A stretch of DNA of 9,118 nucleotides from CAYLJO01 sp964383905 (GTDB taxonomy: Bacteria; Acidobacteriota; Blastocatellia; Pyrinomonadales; Pyrinomonadaceae): contig CAYLJO010000238.1 in assembly GCA_964383905.1 (NCBI GenBank), positions 1 through 9,118 of the forward strand, read 5' to 3'. A program made the position numbers and the translations under genes. Positions 1 to 5,314 of the stretch are shown one piece after another. The notes beneath the pieces were generated by a model, which worked only from the letters and a program-made list of their open reading frames with translations, made no database searches and was not told where the DNA came from. Position 1 is the first letter of the stretch. Each line of letters begins with the position of its first letter.

Positions 1-796
1 CGCGCAACGTTTCGAGTTCGCGTAGGCGCAGGAGCGCAGGATGGTCAGTATAAGCCTCGGCGGTCTGCGCGCGCTCGATTAGCGCGCGGATGTCAGCTTC
101 GGTTTCGATGCGGCGCGCTTCGGCTTGGCTCTCGGCGATGAGGCGCTGCGCGGCGGCTTGAGTCTCGGCCTCAAGGCGCTGATTTTCGGCCTTCGATCGT
201 GCCTCGATGCGTTGCGTCTCGGCCTTCGTGCGCGTATCCACGAGCTGCACCTGGCTCATCCGCTCGGCCGCCAAGACCCGATTCATAATCTCTTGCAAGT
301 TGCCCGGGAAAATTAAATCCTTCACGTCAGCGCGCAGAATGGCGACGCCGTAATTTGTTGCCGTCTCCTTTACCTCGTGCAGAATATCCCCGCTCAATTT
401 ATTCCGGTTAGTGAGAAGCTCTTCGAGCGTCATCGAAGCGAGCGAACGCCGCGCCGCCAACTGCACGTCGCTGTAGATGCGCTCCTGGTAATTCTCCACC
501 TCGTGCAGCGCGGCGCGCGGATCGGTGACGCGAAATTGGACGATGATGCTGACGCGAATCGCCACTTTGTCGGCGGTCAAAATCTCCTGGCCTTTAATCG
601 TCAAATCACGCTCCCGCACGTCGACTGACACGACCTCGACTTTCGGCAGACGCCTGCGCAGGCTTTCGGGCAGTCGGCTTTGCCAGAAACTCTCTTTCGG
701 CAACTCATATTTGCCGGCTTCGAGAATTCTGATCAGCACGCCGTCTTCGTACCATAGACCCCGATGGGTCTCCTCGATAAGGATCTCTTTCGTCAT
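1..796 (-). CDS. SPFH/Band 7 (stomatin/prohibitin-like) protein, 3' part missing
   Basis: The minus-strand frame is open from an ATG at 796 to the window edge, giving 265 codons without a stop; the C-terminus lies outside. An in-frame TGA about 70 bases upstream, with no ATG, GTG or TTG between, fixes the start, although the Shine-Dalgarno is weak. Residues about 10-180 read as an SPFH domain. The most diagnostic stretch is about 115-180, with AARRSLASMTLEELLTNRN, then YGVAILRADVKDL and a PGNLQEIMNRVL segment. Residues about 186-245 are an Ala/Glu/Gln/Arg-rich heptad-like helix (KAETQRIEARSKAENQRLEA), the coiled coil through which these proteins form rings. There is no N-terminal membrane segment, unlike typical slipins and HflC/HflK, so membrane contact would have to be peripheral or through the unseen C-terminus. 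SPFH proteins scaffold membrane microdomains or regulate proteases; which applies here is unknown. The family call is firm, the subfamily is not. Confidence 0.9.
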   Translation of the reverse strand, partial: MTKEILIEETHRGLWYEDGVLIRILEAGKYELPKESFWQSRLPESLRRRLPKVEVVSVDVRERDLTIKGQEILTADKVAIRVSIIVQFRVTDPRAALHEVENYQERIYSDVQLAARRSLASMTLEELLTNRNKLSGDILHEVKETATNYGVAILRADVKDLIFPGNLQEIMNRVLAAERMSQVQLVDTRTKAETQRIEARSKAENQRLEAETQAAAQRLIAESQAEARRIETEADIRALIERAQTAEAYTDHPALLRLRELETLR

Positions 797-1124
797 GTGA
801 CGCTGACCGTTTATTAGTAATAGAAGAGGTGGCCCCGTAGCACTGCCGATGTGGAGAACGAATTTTCAGATGGGCATTCGCCGAGCCACATTCGCATTGA
901 GTGACGGCGAAACCTGAAGTCAATTCGCTCCTGGCATTGCCGGAGCCGAAAGGAGTATATCACCGATGGTGGTTTGAACCTGCACCGTGGGGGCCATCGC
1001 CGCCGAGCGCAGTGATGATTACTTCGGGCACCTATGTCGACGCCCGAACGGTTACTAAAGCCTTGGTGTGTCCGATCAAAGTTAGGCATCACCTCAGGTT
1101 TCGCCGCAAAAAAAATCGATGTGG
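797..1124. other. Intergenic region between SPFH gene and crcB-DUF190 operon
   Basis: This 328-base stretch lies upstream of the SPFH gene and downstream of the DUF190 gene, both on the minus strand. Short ORFs are open on both strands, but none has a recognisable family, a good ribosome-binding site or plausible composition, so I treat the region as non-coding. It should hold the SPFH promoter, but no convincing -35/-10 pair was found; a TTGACT on the minus strand near 920 has no matching -10 box. An eight-T run (minus strand, 1108-1115) starts 9 bases after the DUF190 stop. The only stem before it is a weak five-base pairing across the stop codon, so an intrinsic terminator there is doubtful. 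The inverted repeat in this gap is listed separately. Confidence 0.6.
905..1106. repeat. 16-bp inverted repeat, arms 905-920 and 1091-1106
   Basis: The left arm CGGCGAAACCTGAAGT (905-920) is matched on the opposite strand by CGGCGAAACCTGAGGT (1091-1106): 15 of 16 bases identical, enclosing 170 bases. Pairing does not extend clearly beyond the arms on either side. No target-site duplication or transposase is visible. It could be a small MITE-like element, a pair of protein-binding sites in opposite orientation, or a decayed duplication. The arms are seen directly; their meaning is not known. Confidence 0.5.
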
Positions 1125-1454
1125 TCATGCCTTGTAGTGAATGACTCTCACTTTTTCGAGTGTCACCAGACCGTCCGAAATCATCCCGTCAAGCCGGGGC
1201 AGGAACTTCTCAATCTTCTCCAGGCTATCGGCGATCTCTATCACCATCGGCAGGTCTTCGGAAAGCCGCAGGATCTTCGCCGTATGCAGAACGCTGTGCT
1301 TTCCGTAGCCCATCACCCCGCGTAAGACGGTTGACCCGGCCAGACCGGCCTCCCTCGCCTTCAAGATGATGGCCTCATATAAAGGGCGGTGGCCGTGCTT
1401 ATCGCTTTCCCCGACAAATATTCGTAGCAGGTATCCATCTTCCGGAATATTCAT
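1125..1454 (-). CDS. DUF190 family PII-like protein, coupled to crcB
   Basis: The product is a 109-residue soluble protein of the DUF190 family, which has a GlnB/PII-like ferredoxin fold. Visible family features are the opening beta strand (GYLLRIFVGESDKH), the PLYEAIILKAREAGLAGSTV helix and strand, the RGVMGYGKHS loop, and the HTAKILRLSEDLPMVIEI core followed by GLVTLEKV near the C-terminus. The length is normal. I chose the ATG at 1454 because a GAGG Shine-Dalgarno sits six bases upstream. A GTG at 1466, whose last two bases are shared with the crcB TGA, would add four residues. Either way its initiation region overlaps or abuts the crcB stop, so translational coupling is likely. DUF190 genes often sit beside crcB, which suggests a role in sensing or modulating fluoride or ion export; no biochemical function is established that I can cite. 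Confidence 0.9.
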   Translation of the reverse strand: MNIPEDGYLLRIFVGESDKHGHRPLYEAIILKAREAGLAGSTVLRGVMGYGKHSVLHTAKILRLSEDLPMVIEIADSLEKIEKFLPRLDGMISDGLVTLEKVRVIHYKA

Positions 1455-1462
1455 AGAGCGCC

Positions 1463-1837
1463 TCACAGAACTTTAGCCAGCGTGTATCCGAGCCACACCA
1501 TCAGCAGGCCGCCTAAGTTGGAAACAATGACATTCAGGGTGGCGAGCGCGAGTTCGCCGTCACGGAGAAGCGTAAACGTCTGTAACCCGAAAGACGAGAA
1601 GGTGGTAAAGCCGCCCAGAAGTCCGACGAAAATCACGGCCCGAAGGGTTTGATCGACCAGGTAACGTTCGTACATGAGATAGAAAAGAGAGCCGATCAAA
1701 AAGCAACCCGCGAGGTTAACGAGTAGCGTGCCGGCAGGGAAGGTCTCTCCGTAGCGCCGCGCTACCACGCCAGACAACCAATACCTGCTGAGCGTCCCAA
1801 CGAGGCCGCCCAGACCAATGAGAACGATTTTCTGCAT
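1463..1837 (-). CDS. crcB: CrcB/FluC fluoride channel
   Basis: This is a small inner-membrane fluoride channel that lets F- leave the cytoplasm passively and works as an antiparallel dual-topology dimer. The 124-residue product has four hydrophobic segments (about 3-25, 34-56, 65-88, 97-122) and the family motifs in order: GGLVGTLSRY with Arg18, PAGTLLVNLAG with pore Asn41, and GLLGGFTTFSSF with Phe80 and Phe83, which line the fluoride path in characterised Fluc proteins; the Gly-Thr-rich break there forms the central sodium site. The ATG at 1837 is taken as the start, since the TTG one codon upstream is less likely. The best Shine-Dalgarno-like AGGGG lies 18 bases away and is poor. Only one crcB copy is visible, consistent with a homodimer rather than a paired heterodimer. 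It is first in an operon with the downstream DUF190 gene. Confidence 0.96.
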   Translation of the reverse strand: MQKIVLIGLGGLVGTLSRYWLSGVVARRYGETFPAGTLLVNLAGCFLIGSLFYLMYERYLVDQTLRAVIFVGLLGGFTTFSSFGLQTFTLLRDGELALATLNVIVSNLGGLLMVWLGYTLAKVL

Positions 1838-2155
1838 CAAGTTGCTTGATTGCTACCCCTTTCCCGAAAGGTCGGTTCGATCCACGTATGAATCAGGTAT
1901 TGAACCACAAACAGGGATCATGACACAGTACGCCGCACCTGTGACTTGCCAGGCTATTACTTACTTTTCAGGCCGAATGGACTTTTGGGGCAAAGCCGTC
2001 ACCCCAACCTTATCCCACCTTCATTTACTCCTTCAAGGCGGGGCAGGGAGAATCGCCCCATCCAATGCGAGATGGCTTCCAGGCTGTAAAAAAACAGCGG
2101 GTCTTTGCTGCCCCACGTGATTTCTTTATATTGTCCACCGACCATCCGATACACC
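1838..2155. other. Divergent intergenic region and long crcB leader
   Basis: This 318-base stretch separates crcB (minus) from the padR promoter (plus) and holds no credible gene. Stem-loops visible in it are GGGGC/GCCCC at 2040-2059, TGGGG/CCCCA at 1986-2006, and CCTTT-CCCG-AAAGG at 1858-1871, about 20 bases before the crcB start. A GCTGT/ACAGC stem with an A-rich loop lies near 2084-2098. On the minus strand, AACCGACC followed by the 1858-1871 hairpin loosely recalls the 3' half of the fluoride riboswitch. The conserved GAUG-containing 5' stem and the GCUGAUG segment are missing, so no riboswitch is called. The hairpins are seen directly; any regulatory role is inference. Confidence 0.5.
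2009..2036 (-). promoter_or_regulatory. Possible crcB operon promoter
   Basis: On the minus strand, TTGAAG (2031-2036) and GATAAG (2009-2014) are separated by 16 bases; each matches four of six sigma-70 consensus bases. A start about seven bases downstream would fall near 2002, so the transcript would open at the GGGG arm of the 1987-2005 hairpin and carry a leader of about 165 bases before crcB. This is a weak match found by eye, and other start sites are possible. Confidence 0.3.
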
Positions 2156-2184
2156 TTGACAATCTAGGAGGTGGCGCCGATAAT
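2156..2184 (+). promoter_or_regulatory. Sigma-70 promoter for padR-permease operon
   Basis: A perfect -35 box TTGACA (2156-2161) is followed after exactly 17 bases by GATAAT (2179-2184), five of six matches to the -10 consensus. Transcription would start near 2190-2192, about 30 bases before the padR TTG codon. The -35 box runs into a half-site, GACAATCTAGGA (2158-2169), that recurs 34 bases downstream, so a regulator could cover both promoter elements. Confidence 0.8.
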
Positions 2185-2186
2185 GC

Positions 2187-2203
2187 TCCTAGACAATCTA
2201 GGA
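2187..2203. promoter_or_regulatory. Palindromic operator, probably PadR autoregulatory site
   Basis: TCCTAGACAATCTAGGA is a perfect inverted repeat with 7-base arms and a 3-base spacer, centred at 2195 on the expected transcription start. Its right half with the spacer, GACAATCTAGGA (2192-2203), is repeated exactly at 2158-2169 between the -35 and -10 boxes. PadR regulators bind such dyads as dimers and usually repress their own gene. The repeats are seen directly; PadR as the binder is inferred from position and family behaviour. Confidence 0.65.
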
Positions 2204-2208
2204 CCTTC

Positions 2209-2215
2209 GGGGAGG
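2209..2215 (+). promoter_or_regulatory. Strong ribosome-binding site setting the padR TTG start
   Basis: GGGGAGG lies five bases before the TTG at 2221. No ATG or GTG occurs in frame between the promoter and the conserved start of the PadR domain. The reading frame stays open upstream, but it passes through the promoter, so longer N-termini can be discarded. Confidence 0.7.
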
Positions 2216-2220
2216 CCCGC

Positions 2221-2553
2221 TTGCCGACACCAAACACCAAGCTGCTGCAGGGAACGCTCGACATGCTCATTCTCAAGGCATTGTCATTAGGCCCGATGCA
2301 CGGCTACGGGGTGGGCCAGCGCATCATGCAGATGTCCGAGGACGTGCTGCGGGTCGAAGAAGGATCGCTGTATCCGGCGCTGTACCGGATTGAGCGGCAA
2401 GGGTGGATCACCTCCGAGTGGGGGGTCTCGGAGAATAACCTGCGCGCCAAGTTCTACAGGCTGACCCGTGCGGGTCGCAAGCAACTTCAGGTCGAAGAGG
2501 ATAACTGGGAGCGGCTGGCCGGGGCCGTCTTCAAAGTGATGCAAACCGCGTAA
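2221..2553 (+). CDS. PadR-family transcriptional regulator (Acidobacterial type)
   Basis: The product is a 110-residue winged-helix repressor. The PadR core spans residues about 8-90: LLQGTLDMLILKALSLG (helix 1), GPMHGYGVGQRI (helix 2), EEGSLYPALYRIERQGWI (recognition helix running into the wing), then SENNLRAKFYRLTRAGRKQL forming the wing and start of the dimerisation helix. The short C-terminal helix (about 90-110) is typical of the small PadR subfamily that accompanies orphan permeases in Acidobacteriota. The TTG start is chosen from a strong ribosome-binding site five bases upstream and from the normal length it gives. The permease gene follows after 13 bases, so the two are probably co-transcribed, and a palindrome at the promoter suggests autorepression. 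The ligand is unknown. Confidence 0.93.
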   Translation: MPTPNTKLLQGTLDMLILKALSLGPMHGYGVGQRIMQMSEDVLRVEEGSLYPALYRIERQGWITSEWGVSENNLRAKFYRLTRAGRKQLQVEEDNWERLAGAVFKVMQTA

Positions 2554-2566
2554 GAGGGTTGGATCG

Positions 2567-5242
2567 ATGTCGTGGCTGAGGCTCATCTACGCGCGCCTGT
2601 ATGGCTTGCTGCGCAAGGGGCGCGTCGAGCGGGAGATGGATGAGGAATTACTTTTCTACATCAGGATGCGGACGCGGGAGAACATCGGCCGCGGCATGCA
2701 CCCGGATGAGGCCCGGCGTGACGCGCTCCGGCGCTTCGGCAACTTTGAACACATTAAGGATCTGTGCCGCGACATCAGAGGAGGTGGCGTGATCGAAACG
2801 CTGCTGCAGGACCTGCGCTTTGGCGTTCGCCGGATGCTGAAGGGTCCCGGCTTCACCATTATCGCAATACTTTCGCTCGCGTTGGGGATCGGCGCGAACA
2901 CCGCGATCTTCAGCTTAGTCAATACGGTACTCCTGCGCCCGCTGCCGGTCGCGCACCCCGAACAGCTTGTCTCGGTCTTCCCCGTGGCCAAGGATGATTC
3001 CATAGAGGCTTTCTCATACCCCAACTACGTGGATTTTCGTGACCGGAACGCGGTCTTTTCCGGCCTCTTCGTCACACGCTTTGCCCCGATGAGTCTAAGT
3101 CATGACGGCAATAACGAGCGCATCTGGGGCTACCTGGTTTCAGGCAATTATTTCGATGTGCTCGGGGTCCGTGCCGCTCAAGGGCGCACCTTCTTACCGG
3201 AAGAGGATCAGACCAGGCTTTCGCACCCGGTGGTCGTGGTGAGTTACGCATGCTGGCGGCGGCGCTTCGGCGCAGACCCGGCATTGGTAGGAAAGAACAT
3301 TATCCTGAACGGTCATAGCTTCGTGGTGGTGGGTATCACACCCGAAGGCTTTAACGGGACCGAGATTGCGTACACCGGTGAGCTCTGGGTGCCGGCAATG
3401 ATGCAGGAGTGGATCGAGCCGGGCAACAATTATCTCGACAAGCGAGGCAATCAAAATATGTTCGCCACGGGCCGCCTCAAACAAGGCGTCACCCAGGAGC
3501 AAGCTGCCGCGTCACTGAACATCCTGGCGCAGGAACTCGGGAAGGAGTATCCCGACACGAACGAAGGGCAGACCGTCACACTGACACCACCCGGCCTGAT
3601 TCATCCGATGCTCCGCGGCCCGGTAATAAGTTTCACCGGAGTCTTGATGGCGGTTGTCGGGTTGGTGCTTTTGATCGCCTGCACCAACCTCGCCAATCTA
3701 CTGCTGGCGCGGGCTACAGAGCGCCGCAAAGAGATCGCCATCCGTCTGGCGCTGGGGGCGTCCCGCATCCGACTCATCCGTCAATTGCTCACCGAGAGCA
3801 TCACACTCTCAATCGGCGGAGGCGCGGCGGGACTGCTATTCGCCCTCTGGGCCGTTAATCTGGTTATGGCATTCAAGCCGCCGGTCGATTTCCCGCTCAC
3901 GATTGATCTGAAAATAGACGCGCGGGTGTTCGTCTTTTCGCTACTCGCCTCGTTACTCACGGGTGTGTTGTTCGGCCTGGTGCCGGCGTTGCAAGCCACC
4001 AAGCCCGAGCTGGTGCCCGCCCTGAAAGACGCCGCGTCACAGGCGGGCCACGGACGCTCTCGGTTGCGCGGTGGGTTGATCGCCGCTCAGATCGCCTTAT
4101 CGCTCGTCCTGCTAATCGCCGCCGGTCTGGTCGTGCGCACCTTACAGCACTTGCAGACGATGAGCCCGGGCTTTGACCCTGAGAACGCCCTGATGATGTC
4201 GGTCGATGTGGGGCTGCAGGGTTATGACCAAGCCAGGGGGGAGCAGTTTTACCGGCAGCTTATCGAGCGCGTTCAATCGCTGCCGGGGGTACGATCAGCC
4301 TCTCTGGCAGACTTTGTCCCCCTCAGTCTGAATTACAACTCAGTGGATATCCATGTTGAAGGTCAGCCGCCCGCCCGCGGGGCAAATGTGCCGACGGCGA
4401 TGAATGCCTCAGTTGGGTTGAGCTACTTCTCCACGATGAGCATCCCGTTAGTACAGGGACGCGATTTCAGCGGGCGGGATAAAGAAGGCGCGCCGCGCGT
4501 TGTCATCGTCAACGAGACATTTGCGCGGCGATTCTTTCCCGGCCCGAATCCCACGGAGAATGCGGTCGGAAAGCGGGTCAGCTACGGTAGCGGTGGCGGC
4601 AAAGCGGCGCAGATCATCGGCGTCGCCCGTGACGGCAAATACTTCAGCATCGGAGAAGCGCCCCGCCCGTTCATCTATTTCCCGCTGCTGCAGGAATATT
4701 CATCCGGTGCCATCCTGCTCGTGCGCGCATCCTCAGACCCACAGGGGATGATCACTTCGATTCGCAGCGAAGTACAGAAGATTGATCCGAATCTACCGGT
4801 TTACGACGTCAAAACTTTGGCCGAACATATGGGCTTGTCGCTGTTTCCGGCGCGCATCGCCGCGACGCTGCTGGGCGGTTTTGGTCTGCTCGCGCTGCTG
4901 CTGGCGGCGATAGGTATTTACGGCGTGATGTCCTATGCGGTCGCGCAGCGCACGCGCGAGATCGGCATCCGCATCGCGTTAGGCGCGCGACCGCTTGATG
5001 TATTGCGGTTAGTGCTGCGGCAGGGAATAACGCTGGCCGTGATCGGGTTGACGGCCGGTTTAGGCGGGGCACTGGCTTTAACCAGACTGATGTCGAGCTT
5101 GCTGTACGGTGTAAGCGCGACGGACGCGGGGACGTATCTGATCATCTCGCTGTTATTGACGGTAGTAGTGCTGCTGGCGTGCTACATTCCGGCGCGGCGA
5201 GCGACGAGGGTCGATCCGATGCGCGCGCTCAGGTATGAATAG
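2567..5242 (+). CDS. Duplicated MacB/FtsX-type permease (ADOP family)
   Basis: This 891-residue inner-membrane protein is two MacB/FtsX-like permease halves fused in tandem. Residues 1-75 form a cytoplasmic, charged prefix (REMDEELLFYIRMRTREN, PDEARRDALRRFGNFE) typical of this family. Half one has a membrane segment at about 96-121, a periplasmic core at 125-350, and three segments at about 353-379, 411-434 and 452-476. Half two repeats the plan: about 503-524, core 530-760, then 763-790, 819-842 and 857-877. Each half carries the same cytoplasmic motif after its second segment: RRKEIAIRLALGASRIRLIRQLL (about 386-408) and REIGIRIALGARPLDVLRLVL (about 797-817). The C-terminus ends ARRATRVDPMRALRYE. 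No ATP-binding gene is present in the window, as the 'orphan' name implies. Mechanotransmission or efflux is inferred from MacB relatives; the substrate is unknown. A GAGGG precedes the ATG. Confidence 0.95.
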   Translation: MSWLRLIYARLYGLLRKGRVEREMDEELLFYIRMRTRENIGRGMHPDEARRDALRRFGNFEHIKDLCRDIRGGGVIETLLQDLRFGVRRMLKGPGFTIIAILSLALGIGANTAIFSLVNTVLLRPLPVAHPEQLVSVFPVAKDDSIEAFSYPNYVDFRDRNAVFSGLFVTRFAPMSLSHDGNNERIWGYLVSGNYFDVLGVRAAQGRTFLPEEDQTRLSHPVVVVSYACWRRRFGADPALVGKNIILNGHSFVVVGITPEGFNGTEIAYTGELWVPAMMQEWIEPGNNYLDKRGNQNMFATGRLKQGVTQEQAAASLNILAQELGKEYPDTNEGQTVTLTPPGLIHPMLRGPVISFTGVLMAVVGLVLLIACTNLANLLLARATERRKEIAIRLALGASRIRLIRQLLTESITLSIGGGAAGLLFALWAVNLVMAFKPPVDFPLTIDLKIDARVFVFSLLASLLTGVLFGLVPALQATKPELVPALKDAASQAGHGRSRLRGGLIAAQIALSLVLLIAAGLVVRTLQHLQTMSPGFDPENALMMSVDVGLQGYDQARGEQFYRQLIERVQSLPGVRSASLADFVPLSLNYNSVDIHVEGQPPARGANVPTAMNASVGLSYFSTMSIPLVQGRDFSGRDKEGAPRVVIVNETFARRFFPGPNPTENAVGKRVSYGSGGGKAAQIIGVARDGKYFSIGEAPRPFIYFPLLQEYSSGAILLVRASSDPQGMITSIRSEVQKIDPNLPVYDVKTLAEHMGLSLFPARIAATLLGGFGLLALLLAAIGIYGVMSYAVAQRTREIGIRIALGARPLDVLRLVLRQGITLAVIGLTAGLGGALALTRLMSSLLYGVSATDAGTYLIISLLLTVVVLLACYIPARRATRVDPMRALRYE

Positions 5243-5291
5243 AGTAAGAGCCGCCGCAGGACCAGACAAGAAAAGCGTAATGAATTAAATA

Positions 5292-5304
5292 GGGGTCGCT
5301 CCCC
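5292..5304 (-). terminator. Weak terminator hairpin in convergent gap
   Basis: GGGG-TCGCT-CCCC sits 10 bases past the stop of the minus-strand propeller gene and about 50 bases past the permease stop. On the minus strand it is followed by TATTTAATT, a poor T-tract. A second stem, ACGGC/GCCGT at 5318-5335, overlaps the end of the minus-strand gene and could add to it. The four-base stem makes this only a candidate; no better terminator was seen in the 72-base gap. Confidence 0.3.
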
Positions 5305-5314
5305 GCCGATAATC

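Noticed and set aside
814..1128. Small ORFs on both strands in the SPFH-DUF190 gap
   Set aside because: No family resemblance, no convincing ribosome-binding sites, unusual composition; the shared AKPEV peptide in opposite-strand ORFs only reflects the inverted repeat.
1100..1160. Intrinsic terminator after DUF190 (eight-T run on the minus strand)
   Set aside because: The only stem before it is a five-base pairing with a 12-base loop, eight bases away from the T-run; too weak to list as a terminator.
1838..1885. Fluoride riboswitch 3' half (AACCGACC plus hairpin) upstream of crcB
   Set aside because: The conserved GAUG-bearing first stem and the GCUGAUG segment are not found, and the pseudoknot partner cannot be drawn.
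1868..1890. tRNA T-loop-like GGTTCGATCC on the plus strand
   Set aside because: The flanking bases do not pair as a T-stem and no D-arm, anticodon arm or acceptor stem can be placed around it.
2065..2220. N-terminal extension of PadR from an upstream ATG at 2065
   Set aside because: The extra 52 codons run through the sigma-70 promoter and operator and have no PadR homology; a strong ribosome-binding site sits just before the TTG at 2221.
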